DNA of 64,000 nucleotides, from the NCBI GenBank assembly GCA_022647765.1, contig JALCLH010000003.1, forward strand, positions 307,384 through 371,383, given 5' to 3'. Every line of letters begins with the position of its first letter. The first letter of the stretch is position 1. This DNA is from Acidipropionibacterium sp. (GTDB lineage: Bacteria > Actinomycetota > Actinomycetes > Propionibacteriales > Propionibacteriaceae). A program made the position numbers and the translations under genes. The notes beneath the pieces are model-generated. The model was not told where the DNA came from and ran no database searches. It worked only from the letters and a program-made list of their open reading frames with translations. Positions 53,487 through 61,654 of the stretch are shown in pieces.

Positions 53487-54245
53487 TCAGAACTGTTCGG
53501 TCGGTCGGATGACGATTTCATTGATGGCGGTGCGCCGTGGGCTGGTGATGATGTAGGCGACAGCATCGGCAATATCGGAGGCTTGTAGGGGCTCGATCTG
53601 GCCGAACATGGCGGTAAAGCCTTCGGCGGAGCCCTCGCGGTGGTCGAACAGCTCGGTGTCGACGCGGCCCGGTTCGATGACCGAGACGCGCAGGTGCTGC
53701 TTGGCGTATTCTTGGCGGAGCGCCTCGCTGGCGGCGGTGACGCCGAACTTCGTGGCGTTGTATCCCGCGGTGGTCGCCGCGGCGAAGCGCCCGGCCACAG
53801 AGGAGATGTTCACGAGGTCGGCCACATGCCGGGGCTCCTGCTGGGCGGCGGCGAGCAGGTGCGGCAGCGCGGTCTTTGTGACGTGCAGCAGGGCGCGCAG
53901 GTTGATGTCGATCATCCGATCCCAGTCGTCCAGGGTCAGTTCGTCGGTGGGTCCGTTGAGCATGAGGCCTGCCGCGTTGACGACGGTGTCGAGGCGGCCG
54001 AGTTCGGACACGGTGCGCTCGATCGCCGAGGTGGCGTCCTTGGGGTCGGTGAGGTCTGCGGGGATCACGGCGACGGTGCTGCCTTTGACGCGCAGGTCGG
54101 CGGCGAGCGTTTCGAGCCGTTCGGCACGGCGGGCGACGATCGCCACGCTCGCCCCGGCATCGGCGAGCTTCCTGGCGGTTGCCTGCCCGATACCGCTGGA
54201 GGCGCCGGTGACCAGCGCCACAGTTCCATTCAGTTGTTCACTCAT
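53487..54245 (-). CDS. Short-chain dehydrogenase/reductase
   Basis: Classical SDR of 252 residues: NAD(P) loop VTGASSGIGQATA (13-25), NAAG at about 91-94, catalytic Ser in VNISSVAGR and the Tyr-x3-Lys in GYNATKFGV (about 155-159). Likely NADP-dependent (Arg-Arg after the second strand, VARRAERL). It is divergent from an XRE-type regulator with a 20-bp inverted repeat between, so it is probably regulator-controlled. Substrate unknown. Confidence 0.88.
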   Translation of the reverse strand: MSEQLNGTVALVTGASSGIGQATARKLADAGASVAIVARRAERLETLAADLRVKGSTVAVIPADLTDPKDATSAIERTVSELGRLDTVVNAAGLMLNGPTDELTLDDWDRMIDINLRALLHVTKTALPHLLAAAQQEPRHVADLVNISSVAGRFAAATTAGYNATKFGVTAASEALRQEYAKQHLRVSVIEPGRVDTELFDHREGSAEGFTAMFGQIEPLQASDIADAVAYIITSPRRTAINEIVIRPTEQF

Positions 54246-54269
54246 GGGTGGTGTCCTTCCTTATCTGTC

Positions 54270-54289
54270 GTCGATGTGCAGTCATCGAC
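54270..54289. promoter_or_regulatory. GTCGATG-N6-CATCGAC dyad between SDR and XRE genes
   Basis: Perfect 7-bp arms, 25 bases upstream of the SDR start. Probable operator of the MmyB-type regulator encoded divergently. Confidence 0.5.
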
Positions 54290-54404
54290 ACTGTCCAGTC
54301 AACGACGCGGGTGCCGCGCGCGGAAGGGGATGGCTGGCCGCGCCCCACCTAGGAGCCGCAATGCCAGATAGACGGGGCCGGCGTGTCCTGGCCCGTGGGA
54401 AAAT

Positions 54405-55340
54405 ATGGTCATGGCTGAGCTGGGCGGATTGCGTGATTTCCTCACGTCGCGCCGACGCGCCATCAACCCATGGACAGTCGGTCTGCCGGCCTCCCCGGTT
54501 CCCCGCCGTCATCCGGGCTTGCGCCGCGAGGAGGTCGCGGTGCTCGCGGGTATCAGCGTCGACTACTACACGCGACTGGAACAGGGCCGCGTCGGCAACG
54601 TCTCCGCCCAGGTGCTTGACGCCGTGGCCAGGGCGCTGAATCTGGACGACACCGAACGCGACTACTTGCACCGGCTCGTCACCACCCAGCCCTCCCGCGC
54701 GCGCCGCACCACAGCGGGCTCGCAGCCGAAGACTCCCCGGCGACGAGTTCGTCCGGCGCTGGCCGAACTGGTGCGGCTCATGGATCCCGTGCCCGCGATC
54801 CTGCAAGGCCCGCGCATGGAGGTCCTGGCCGTCAATCGCATCGGTGCCGCTCTGACCGCCGACTTCGACGCGATGCCGCTCCGGGAGCGCGACATCGCCC
54901 GCTGGCTTTTCCTCGACCCACTCGCCCGCCACGTCTACCCGGATTGGGAGGCCGTTGCGGGAGGGACCGTCGCCGCACTGCGGCGGGCATGGGACCCCGG
55001 CACTCCCGACCCGGCGTTGGAGAGCCTGGTCGGTGAGCTGACCGTCAAGTCCCCGGAGTTCGCGCGATTCTGGGCCGAGTACCGACTCTTCGAGCACCGC
55101 TACGGTCGTAAGCGCTTCCACCACGACGTCGTCGGCGACATGACCCTCAACTACGAGACCCTCGACATCGCCGGCGACCAGGGTCTGTTCATCTCGACTT
55201 ACGCCGCCGATCCGGGATCGCCCTCTGCTGAACGTCTCGGGCTGCTCATCAGTTGGGTCCTGCGACAATCAGGCGAGGATGACGATGGGAGAAGAGCCGA
55301 CACGCCGGTCGGTCACGACGGGGCGGCGGCTGCCAGCTAG
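54405..55340 (+). CDS. XRE-type regulator, MmyB-like
   Basis: A protein of 311 residues. The N-terminal HTH_31/XRE domain (FLTSRRRAINP, LRREEVAVLAGISVDYYTRLEQG at about 40-62) is followed by the MmyB-type ligand domain (DPVPAILQGPRMEVLAVNRIG; RDIARWLFLDPLARHVYPDWE). Close in layout to the second copy at 59240. Divergent from the SDR gene. ATG at 54411 is an alternative start. MmyB-like domains bind fatty-acid-like ligands. Confidence 0.85.
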   Translation: MVMAELGGLRDFLTSRRRAINPWTVGLPASPVPRRHPGLRREEVAVLAGISVDYYTRLEQGRVGNVSAQVLDAVARALNLDDTERDYLHRLVTTQPSRARRTTAGSQPKTPRRRVRPALAELVRLMDPVPAILQGPRMEVLAVNRIGAALTADFDAMPLRERDIARWLFLDPLARHVYPDWEAVAGGTVAALRRAWDPGTPDPALESLVGELTVKSPEFARFWAEYRLFEHRYGRKRFHHDVVGDMTLNYETLDIAGDQGLFISTYAADPGSPSAERLGLLISWVLRQSGEDDDGRRADTPVGHDGAAAAS

Positions 55341-55390
55341 CAACAGTCCTGGTCCATTCCATCCGGGCAGGCGCGGCGCTGTCAGCCGGC

Positions 55391-56113
55391 TCAATAGGGC
55401 CGGAAGGGCCTTTCCAGCTGCTCCTCGGCGTACAGCGATCTGGCCGTTTCCGGCGGCGTGCCGATCTCCTCGACGGTGTGGTCGCCGCATTGCGACTTGG
55501 TGACGGTGGCGTGCTCGATGCGGGTGATGAGGAACCATCGCATCGCGTCACGCAGATGGCACCATCCGATGAGATACCAGCGCCCGTTCGTGGACGCGAA
55601 GATCACCGGCTCCACATCGCGAAAAGTCTTCTCGCCACTGCGCGAGGTGTAGCGGATGCGCACGACCCGCTGTTCGGCCATCGCTTCCTCCAGCGCCGAC
55701 TTCACCACCCTGATGGCGGGCTCGTCGCTGGTAACCCAGATACGGCGCGCGAGCTGGTCCGCCTTCGCGCGAGTGCCCGGATCGAGCACGTCGATGATCC
55801 TTCTGATGCCGGCGGCGGCCAGATCGGCATAGGGCGCATCGGGGGCGGCCGACACCGCGGCCAGGAGCGCCACGGCCTGGGCCGGGCTGAGACTGACCGG
55901 CGGCAGGCTGGACCTGGTAGCCACGCCGTATCCGCCGCCGGGGCCGGGACGCGCCCAGATCGGCACCCCGCTGTTCTCCAGCGCATCGAGGTCCCGCTTG
56001 ACCGTGCGCACGGACACGCCGAACTCGTCCGCCAACCGTTCTGCCGTGCAACCGCGCGAACCGCTGCGCCGCAGCATCTCCGAGAGCGCCTGGAGCCGTT
56101 CGATCCGCTTCAT
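55391..56113 (-). CDS. WYL-domain transcriptional regulator (YafY type)
   Basis: A protein of 240 residues. An N-terminal HTH_11/DeoR-like winged helix (ERLQALSEMLRRSG, LADEFGVSVRTVKRDLDALEN) is followed by a WYL domain around VIFASTNGRWYLIGWCHLRD, where R-W-Y-L takes the WYL position. GGAGGTG precedes ATG 56113, eight residues inside the longer frame. It is divergent from an alpha/beta hydrolase gene, its probable target. Confidence 0.87.
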   Translation of the reverse strand: MKRIERLQALSEMLRRSGSRGCTAERLADEFGVSVRTVKRDLDALENSGVPIWARPGPGGGYGVATRSSLPPVSLSPAQAVALLAAVSAAPDAPYADLAAAGIRRIIDVLDPGTRAKADQLARRIWVTSDEPAIRVVKSALEEAMAEQRVVRIRYTSRSGEKTFRDVEPVIFASTNGRWYLIGWCHLRDAMRWFLITRIEHATVTKSQCGDHTVEEIGTPPETARSLYAEEQLERPFRPY

Positions 56114-56187
56114 CCGTTCACCTCCCCCCAAAATCATGACAGAAATAGTGCCATGCTGCTGTCCGCGAACGCTGGGACGATTGATAC

Positions 56188-56913
56188 ATGAGCGAAGAAC
56201 ACAGCACGCCGGTCATCTTCCTGGTCCCCGGCCACTGGCTGGGCGCATGGGCATGGGATGACGTCGTGGATCATCTGAGCGCCATGGGCCACCGGGCGAA
56301 GGCGCTGACCCTGCCCGGACTCGACGGAACGGACCCCGGCAGGGCCTGCCGGACGCTCGATGACCAGGCGGCGGCGATCGAGCGGGCCATCTCGGACAGT
56401 CGCGGGCCGGTGATCCTCGCGGCCCACAGCGGGGCCAACATGCCAGCGACCCTGGTTCTGGACCAGCACCCCGAACAGATCAGGCGCATGGTGTGGGTCG
56501 ACAGCGGCCCCGCCGCTCCGGGCTCCGCGTTCGCCCCCGATTTCCCCGAGGGCACGGAAGGCCTGGCGCTGCCGCCGTTCGAGGCGCTCAAGGAGCAGGC
56601 CAGCCTCGATGGGCTCAGCGACGAGATGCTGGAGCGCTTCCGGGCCCGCGCCCTGCCCGAACCAGGGGCCGTCCTGCGCCAGAGCGTGGCACTGACGAAT
56701 GAGAAGCGCTACGGCATCCCCACCACGTTCGTGTGCTGCTCGATACCAAGCGCACAGGTGAGGGAACTTGCCAAGGCGGGCAACCCCATGTTCGCCGAAG
56801 TCGGCAACTTCACCAACGTCGACTACATCGACCTTCCCACCGGACATTGGCCGATGTGGAGCCGCCCCGCCGAACTGGCCCGAATACTCGCGACAGCCTC
56901 CACAGAATGCTGA
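56188..56913 (+). CDS. Alpha/beta hydrolase (esterase-like)
   Basis: A protein of 241 residues. Oxyanion motif FLVPGHWLGAWAWDDVV at 10-26, nucleophile in LAAHSGANMPATL (H-S-G, about 70-75), and the base His in DLPTGHWPMWSRP at the end. Resembles small methylesterase/RsbQ-like hydrolases. Divergent from the WYL regulator over a 74-base promoter region. Substrate unknown. Confidence 0.82.
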   Translation: MSEEHSTPVIFLVPGHWLGAWAWDDVVDHLSAMGHRAKALTLPGLDGTDPGRACRTLDDQAAAIERAISDSRGPVILAAHSGANMPATLVLDQHPEQIRRMVWVDSGPAAPGSAFAPDFPEGTEGLALPPFEALKEQASLDGLSDEMLERFRARALPEPGAVLRQSVALTNEKRYGIPTTFVCCSIPSAQVRELAKAGNPMFAEVGNFTNVDYIDLPTGHWPMWSRPAELARILATASTEC

Positions 56914-57067
56914 ATCTCCCAGAGAGATCGGCTCCATGAGCTGGCCCGTCACTTCCTTGTGGGCAGAATGAACACTATGCAGCCCTGATAAGTCTGGGGC
57001 GATGGTAACATTGCGGGATGGATGAGCGCCGGTATCATTAGATTATGACCGTCTCGACTTCGACGAC

Positions 57068-57289
57068 ATGACCGAACTCGTCGCCAGAATCCACGACGTC
57101 ATCCATTCTCCTTCCACGCCCGCCAACGGGCCGACCGTGGTGATCTATCTGCGCGTGTCCACCAAGGAGCAGACCGAGAAGCCCCGCTCAGTCCAGACGC
57201 CGCACGCCAACACCGGAGGGCATACTGGCGTCCCCAAATTTGAGAACGACGACGAGAACCGGTTCTTCACCTGGCATCTCTTCGGATAG
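57068..57289 (+). pseudogene. 5' fragment of a large serine recombinase
   Basis: NGPTVVIYLRVSTKEQTEK (residues 20-38) matches the catalytic start of the full recombinase at 62438 (DGPTAVIYLRVSTKEQAEK), also at the DNA level. Right after this the sequence turns into an IS3-type end (57174-57196) and unrelated codons to a stop at 57289. The catalytic Ser is kept but no recombinase domain follows. Confidence 0.7.
57174..57196 (+). repeat. IS3-type end inside the recombinase fragment
   Basis: Ends ...CCCCGCTCAGTCCAG. Identical over all 23 bases to 58925-58947 and 18 of 23 to 61558-61580. Marks the break of the recombinase gene. Confidence 0.55.
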
Positions 57290-57383
57290 GCCTCCTTGGG
57301 CGGTGGGCCCGGCTCACGCAGGCATGCCGGGTCCGCTGCTGGGGTGGCAAAGCGCCACCTCGGCGGGGATCACGACAATCTGA

Positions 57384-57421
57384 CAAGGTGATCACTTAGT
57401 GCTGTCTAAGTGGTCACCTTG
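57384..57421. promoter_or_regulatory. 38-bp inverted repeat upstream of the PIN toxin-antitoxin operon
   Basis: Arms of 16 bases (CAAGGTGATCACTTAG and CTAAGTGGTCACCTTG, 15 pairs) around TGCTGT, 16 bases before the antitoxin ATG. Strong candidate for the autoregulatory operator. Confidence 0.7.
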
Positions 57422-57437
57422 GAGTACTCTGGGGATC

Positions 57438-57767
57438 ATGAGCAGCATGACTGTGGACCCGGCGCACCTGTCGAATGACGACTGGGCGCGCCTGCGTGCA
57501 TTCCTGGACTCGGCGAAGAAGCGCGGCGAGGTTGTCGACCTCTCCACTCGGGTGGAGTTGCTGACCCCCGCCGAGGTCGCGGGGCGGCTGGGGATGTCTC
57601 GGTCCACGGTGTTGCGCCGGATCGCTGACGGCGAGATAAAGGCCACCAAGGTCGGCACTCATCACCGCATACCGCTGCATGAGTACGAACGGTACAGCCG
57701 CGAACTCATGCGCCGCATGGCTGAAGCGTCCGCTGCCGATATCGAGGCTGAGTTGTTCGGTGAGTGA
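57438..57767 (+). CDS. Excisionase-type HTH antitoxin
   Basis: A protein of 109 residues: a helical N-terminal part (DPAHLSNDDWARLRAFLDSA), then the DNA-binding domain LLTPAEVAGRLGMSRSTVLR, RIADGEIKATKVGTHHRIPL, HEYERYSREL and an acidic tail. Same layout as 44851-45168. It overlaps the PIN toxin gene by 8 bases (GTG start within). The 38-bp inverted repeat upstream fits autorepression. Confidence 0.83.
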   Translation: MSSMTVDPAHLSNDDWARLRAFLDSAKKRGEVVDLSTRVELLTPAEVAGRLGMSRSTVLRRIADGEIKATKVGTHHRIPLHEYERYSRELMRRMAEASAADIEAELFGE

Positions 57768-58479
57768 AGCACCGCTGCTCTTCCTGGATGCCAATGCGCT
57801 CGCTTCGCCGGTGACCCGCACCTTGCTGATCGCCGGAGCGCGGGCGAATGGCCTGCGGTGGACGTGGTCGAGGCACGTCGAGATCGAAGCCGATCGACAC
57901 GCACGCGGACAGGCATCGCGGACATCAATCGTGCGCAAGAAGATTCTGGGCACAGCATTGTCGCCGACCGCGCAGAGCACCGAAGGCCTGGTGACTGACA
58001 CAGTTCAGGATCGGCAGGTGGTGGCTGACGCGATCCGTGCGGGAGCCAGATATCTGATCACGACCGATGTTGATGACTTCGCATTCGATGATCTCGCGGC
58101 GCATGAGATGAGCGCAGTGAACCCCGACTACTTCATGGCGTTACGGTTCACCGAGCAGGCATACATGGAGGGCGTTGATCTGCTCGCAGCCGTACAGAAG
58201 AACCCGTCGCGCACCGCGTCCGAGATTCACCGAATGCTCGGTCGCAGACACCCCCGCTTGGTCGCACAGTTCGTTGGCACTTTCGACTCGACACCGGTTG
58301 AGGCTGACCCGGATCAGCCGAGCACGATCTTCCGGGGCGTTGCCTGCGTTCGCTGTGGAGCGCATCTTGACGACGCGGCGGGCTTACAACACGGACTGTG
58401 CCCAGAGCAACGGCCGGGCATCACTGGGACTGTAAGACAAACGGTGTGTGACACGCCGTTTTTCTTACAGTCCCCTTAG
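57760..58479 (+). CDS. PIN-domain toxin with C-terminal Cys motif
   Basis: GTG start, 239 residues. PIN fold: Asp in LLFLDANALASP (about 10), acidic Asp-Asp in LITTDVDDFAFDDL (about 110). The C-terminal part reads CVRCGAHLDDAAGLQHGLCP, a C-x2-C-G...C pattern resembling a small zinc knuckle (DUF6011-like), unusual beside a PIN domain. The last 15 codons and the stop lie within a 49-bp hairpin, so the original end may have been altered by that element. Partner of the antitoxin at 57438. Confidence 0.78.
   Translation: MSEAPLLFLDANALASPVTRTLLIAGARANGLRWTWSRHVEIEADRHARGQASRTSIVRKKILGTALSPTAQSTEGLVTDTVQDRQVVADAIRAGARYLITTDVDDFAFDDLAAHEMSAVNPDYFMALRFTEQAYMEGVDLLAAVQKNPSRTASEIHRMLGRRHPRLVAQFVGTFDSTPVEADPDQPSTIFRGVACVRCGAHLDDAAGLQHGLCPEQRPGITGTVRQTVCDTPFFLQSP
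58426..58474. repeat. 49-bp near-perfect hairpin at the end of the PIN toxin gene
   Basis: GGGACTGTAAGA (58426-58437) pairs with TCTTACAGTCCC (58463-58474), with a second inner stem AAACGG/CCGTTT. It may act as terminator (T5 within the descending arm) but lies before the stop codon at 58477-58479. Could be a MITE-like insertion. Confidence 0.6.
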
Positions 58480-58633
58480 ACGAGAACGATTGACCTTCTG
58501 AGGAACCGCGTAATTTCTCGTCTGCGCTAAGGAAGCCCTGACCTAGGCCGCATCGATCTTCTGCTTCACATTCGCGTGCTCCAACTCGGGTCCAAGCGGG
58601 TGCTGGCAGCCGGGGCTCTTGTTTGCGGCCGCC
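58480..58633. other. Gap with a possible C-terminal coding scrap
   Basis: On the minus strand a frame ending ELEHANVKQKIDAA then TAG at 58543-58545 looks like the tail of an unknown protein. Nothing upstream supports a gene; most likely debris of rearrangement. Confidence 0.25.
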
Positions 58634-58924
58634 TCACCCGCGTGTTGGGGGTCTTTCTGTGGTTATACCGTCGAGCTGAGTGTGGAAGACGGGGTAGTCC
58701 TCGTAGTGTCGAATGGTGGCATCAAGGGCGCCGATGGGATCGCGGCGGATGATTGCGTCGACGAGTTCTCGGTGCACGTCGATGCTGAACGCTGCGGCGT
58801 CGCGAGTGTAGTTGGCTTGCACGAGCCACTGGTCGTTGAGGTGCTGCTCCGTGAGCTCTTCGACGACGTGGATGAGGTACGCGTTATGAGAAGCACGCGC
58901 GACGAGGATATGCAGGTCAATAGT
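58634..58924 (-). pseudogene. FCD-domain (GntR-family) regulator fragment
   Basis: Reading leftward from the IS3-type end at 58925, TIDLHILVARASHNAYLIHV, VEELTEQHLNDQWLVQANY and HRELVDAIIRRDPIGALDAT are the second half of an FCD ligand domain (H-x3-V-A-x-A-S-x-N and H-x3-V-D-A-I). The HTH half is missing, replaced by the IS end. About 95 residues remain. A dead regulator gene cut by an insertion sequence. Confidence 0.7.
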
Positions 58925-58947
58925 CCGAGAAGCCCCGCTCAGTCCAG
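58925..58947 (+). repeat. IS3-type end next to the truncated FCD gene
   Basis: Exact 23-base copy of 57174-57196, at the break point of the FCD regulator fragment. Confidence 0.6.
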
Positions 58948-59180
58948 TCCTTCTTCGTGTTGATGGAGCTGGCCACCGAAGGCGATTGCGTAGAACGCAC
59001 GGCCCGCGGGACCGCTTTACGGAAGGCTCATTCATGTGCCCGTGATCGTGCGGTCGAGAAACGTCATCATGTGACAGAAAATGTATGGCCTATCCATCAG
59101 TGCCTCCTCCGTTCGCGCAGTCTTCTGCCGTCCGCGGCACTATCGTCCCTCCAGATGACGCGACACGTAAGAGGAGAAAC

Positions 59181-59194
59181 TTATCCTAGGATAA
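59181..59194. promoter_or_regulatory. Perfect palindrome TTATCCTAGGATAA before XRE gene
   Basis: 14-bp dyad, 45 bases upstream of the regulator start at 59240. Likely autoregulatory operator. The gap 58948-59180 shows no gene. Confidence 0.5.
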
Positions 59195-59239
59195 ATGTCT
59201 CCCTGCCTATTCGTCCCAGGACGATGGGATAATCGACGC

Positions 59240-60061
59240 ATGGCTGATGACGCGAGGCGGAACGAACTGGGGACGTTCCTGATGAACCGGAGAGGGCAGC
59301 TCACTCCCGAGGATGTCGGGCTGGCGCACCCGGCCGGGCCGCGCCGCGTCACCGGGCTGCGCCGTGAGGAGGTCGCGAGGCTCGCATCCATCTCCACTGA
59401 CTGCTACACGCGCATCGAACAAGGGCGGATCAGCGTCTCGGCGCCCGTGCTGACAACGCTCAGCGATGTCCTCCGGCTGGGTGACGATCAGCGGCGGTAC
59501 CTGTTCAGCCTGGCCGGGAAGCCTTCAACACGCGTCGCACGTCAGACGCGGCAGAAAGTCCAGCCCCAGTTGCACCGACTGCTCGACGACCTCGGCACGA
59601 TCCCCGCGATGGTCGTCGGACGACGCATGGACATTCTGGGATGGAACCGCCTGGCGGCTGCCATGATGGTCGACTTCGCTCAAATCCCGGCCAAAGAACG
59701 CAATTACGTCCGCATTCTTTTCACCCACCCGTTCATGCGATCCCTGTACGCCGACTGGGAGACGGTCGCCAAGACCGCTGTCGCTCAACTGCGGATGGAG
59801 GCGGCGAAATACCCTGACGATCCTCGATTGTCGGGGCTCGTTGGAGAGCTGTCTGTCCAAGACCCGCAGTTCGCCACTTGGTGGGCCGCGCGCAGCGTGG
59901 CCAGCCTCACCACCGGGACCAAGACGCTCAACCATCCCCGCGTCGGCCAGCTCACCCTCGACTGGGACACCCTCGTCGAGGCCAATGACGCCGAGCAGCA
60001 ACTCATCATCTGGACAGCCGAGCCCGGCACCCCAACACACCAGGCACTCAGGATGTTGTAG
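59240..60061 (+). CDS. XRE-type regulator, MmyB-like (second copy)
   Basis: A protein of 273 residues with the same order as 54405-55340: HTH_31 (LGTFLMNRRGQLTPEDVGL, LRREEVARLASISTDCYTRI EQG) and MmyB ligand domain (LGTIPAMVVGRRMDILGWNR; FTHPFMRSLYADWETVA). No divergent SDR here; it stands between the IS scar and the GNAT fusion gene. ATG 59240 was chosen since the palindrome lies upstream. Confidence 0.85.
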   Translation: MADDARRNELGTFLMNRRGQLTPEDVGLAHPAGPRRVTGLRREEVARLASISTDCYTRIEQGRISVSAPVLTTLSDVLRLGDDQRRYLFSLAGKPSTRVARQTRQKVQPQLHRLLDDLGTIPAMVVGRRMDILGWNRLAAAMMVDFAQIPAKERNYVRILFTHPFMRSLYADWETVAKTAVAQLRMEAAKYPDDPRLSGLVGELSVQDPQFATWWAARSVASLTTGTKTLNHPRVGQLTLDWDTLVEANDAEQQLIIWTAEPGTPTHQALRML

Positions 60062-60180
60062 ACCACGACAGTCGTTCTGCAATACCCACCGCGTAACTAC
60101 ACTCGGGCTGTCTCACTTGACTTGACAACTTCCGCGCCCTTGAACGCGAGAACCGCCGTCGGTTTCTGTGACGAGACAGG

Positions 60181-60849
60181 TTACCGCTCCAGTGTCACCC
60201 ACTCCTCATCGCGAACAAATCCCAGAACGCGGTTTGCCGCTAGGATTCCCACGTTCTCAACGGCTCCGCCGGTCCGAAAAGTCTGGACGCCGGCCTCCAT
60301 CAGCGCCAGTACCGACATGGCCTTCACGCCTGAAGCCAAGCCCTGATGCCGAAAATCCGGGTGGACCACCGTGAAGTCGACCTCCGCCGCAACAGGTGTA
60401 CACTTCGGGTCATCGCCCGGCATCAGATCCAGGTAGGTCACCGCCAGGATCGGCGCAGGGTCGCCGCGGTCGAAGATGCCCCACCCCACTCGCAGCGGAG
60501 TCGGTAGCGGCTTGGGCGTCAGTGCTGCGTGACGCGTCGCAACACCACCCGGATAGGCGTTGATGGTCGGGCCATCAAGGTCCAGCACAGCTGGGACGTC
60601 CCGGTCGGTCACCGGTCGGATATGCAGCGCTCCGTCGCGCGTGGCCGTTACAACAAGTCGCTCAAGCGCTGCCCTGTCAATCTTGTCGGCATCCAGCTGC
60701 GCGGCCCATGACCTGTGGGCGATGCGCCACCCGTCGGCCAGAAGTTCAGGAATGCTCGGATCCCGCGCGGAAAGAACTTTCTCCTCAGTGAACTCCTCCG
60801 ATATGTACTGTAACCCATGGTCGGAGTTAAATATGGTATCCCCTCTCAC
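60181..60849 (-). CDS. GNAT acetyltransferase whose start is made of transposase codons
   Basis: A protein of 222 residues from GTG 60849. Residues 1-22 (RGDTIFNSDHGLQYISEEFT) are the last catalytic-Asp region of an IS3 OrfB (usual HSDRGSQYTS). From VLSARDPSIPELLADGWRI onward it is a GNAT protein, with acetyl-CoA loop VVHPDFRHQGLASGVKAM (about 168-185) and NVGILAANRVLGFVRDEEWV. No other credible start codon exists, so translation, if any, begins in the IS remnant. A deletion between IS and GNAT made an in-frame fusion. Confidence 0.75.
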   Translation of the reverse strand: MRGDTIFNSDHGLQYISEEFTEEKVLSARDPSIPELLADGWRIAHRSWAAQLDADKIDRAALERLVVTATRDGALHIRPVTDRDVPAVLDLDGPTINAYPGGVATRHAALTPKPLPTPLRVGWGIFDRGDPAPILAVTYLDLMPGDDPKCTPVAAEVDFTVVHPDFRHQGLASGVKAMSVLALMEAGVQTFRTGGAVENVGILAANRVLGFVRDEEWVTLER

Positions 60850-60924
60850 GTGCTCGCAGTTCCTGATGCCATGTCAATAGCCTCACTAATCAATTCGGTC
60901 AGCATGTGATCGTCGTACGGACCT

Positions 60925-61223
60925 TCAGACGCGGCTGTGCGCCACCAGGCCCTCGGCCCGCATGATGGCGCGGACCGTGTCGGGATGGACCGACTCGCCG
61001 GCCCGGGCCAGCTCGGCGGCGACCCGCCGGTAGCCGTAGGTGCCATCAGATTCGTCGAAATAGAAGCGGATCTTCACGGTGAGGTCCTGGCGTCGCTGCT
61101 CGGTCGCCGAGATGGGCCTGTTCCGCCAGTCGTAATATCCTGAATGGGAGACTTTCAGGCATCGGCACATGAGCCGGACCGGATAGGTGCCTTCTTGTGA
61201 GAAAATGTAGTCGTAGCGATCGG
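60925..61223 (-). pseudogene. IS3 OrfB transposase, N-terminal remnant
   Basis: In the -1 frame after OrfA: DRYDYIFSQEGTYPVRLMCR, CLKVSHSGYYDWRNRP, then TYGYRRVAAELARAGESVHP and VRAIMRAEGLVAHSRV, closed by a stop at 60925. This is the HTH_21 region preceding the rve/DDE core. The DDE core is lost, apart from a patch now fused to the GNAT gene. A stub of OrfA-OrfB frameshift translation is still possible. Confidence 0.75.
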
Positions 61224-61511
61224 CTACAGTGATTCCTTCGCGAAGAAGGCTGCCGCTTTTTTTAGGAAGTCGGCCTCCATCCGTGCTTCACGGAGTTCCT
61301 TCCTCAACCGTTCGATTTCCTTCGACTCGGTGTTGGTGAGGTTCTCGGTCCCGGGTTCTGGATGTTCTTTGCGATAGTCCTTGACCCATACTCCGACGGT
61401 CTGGGCGACGAGGTTGTATGATTCGGCGACGGCCTTGATGGTGCGATGCTTGTCCACGACCTCGAGAACGACTTGGTTCTTGAACTCTGGACTGAATTTC
61501 GATTCTGACAT
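61224..61511 (-). CDS. IS3 OrfA transposase subunit
   Basis: A protein of 95 residues: HTH_Tnp_1 (KFSPEFKNQVVLEVVDKHRT, AVAESYNLVAQTVGVWVKDY) followed by a leucine-zipper-like helix (EIERLRKELREARMEADFLKK). The codons CTA AAA AAA G (61256-61265) give the canonical slippery run for -1 frameshift into OrfB. Complete, but its OrfB partner is truncated, so transposition would need another copy. Confidence 0.85.
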   Translation of the reverse strand: MSESKFSPEFKNQVVLEVVDKHRTIKAVAESYNLVAQTVGVWVKDYRKEHPEPGTENLTNTESKEIERLRKELREARMEADFLKKAAAFFAKESL

Positions 61512-61654
61512 GATTTCATCCTACCTGATTCTGAAAAGTCTCATATCTTTCAAGAGTCCGGGAAATCTCACTCAGTCCAGTCGAGCTGTTGTAATTGTTC
61601 AGGTAGTGGCGGCGCGGTCCTGACGACCTGAACAGTCACTAGGCAGGAGCCGAA

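Larger units (their letters stand above)
60783..61580 (-). mobile_element. IS3-family insertion sequence, truncated at one end
   Basis: Right end 61558-61580 is the left-type terminal repeat (reads TGGACTGAGTGAGATTTCCC inward), then OrfA, slippery A7 at 61257-61263, and OrfB pieces. OrfB lacks most of its catalytic core; only the N-terminal part and the SDHG patch survive. The other terminal repeat is missing. Not autonomous. Confidence 0.8.

Noticed and set aside
53376..57196. Composite transposon bounded by the inverted IS3-type ends at 53376 and 57174
   Set aside because: The ends face each other correctly, but no transposase lies between or beside them, the ends differ (left-type and right-type), and no target duplication is seen.
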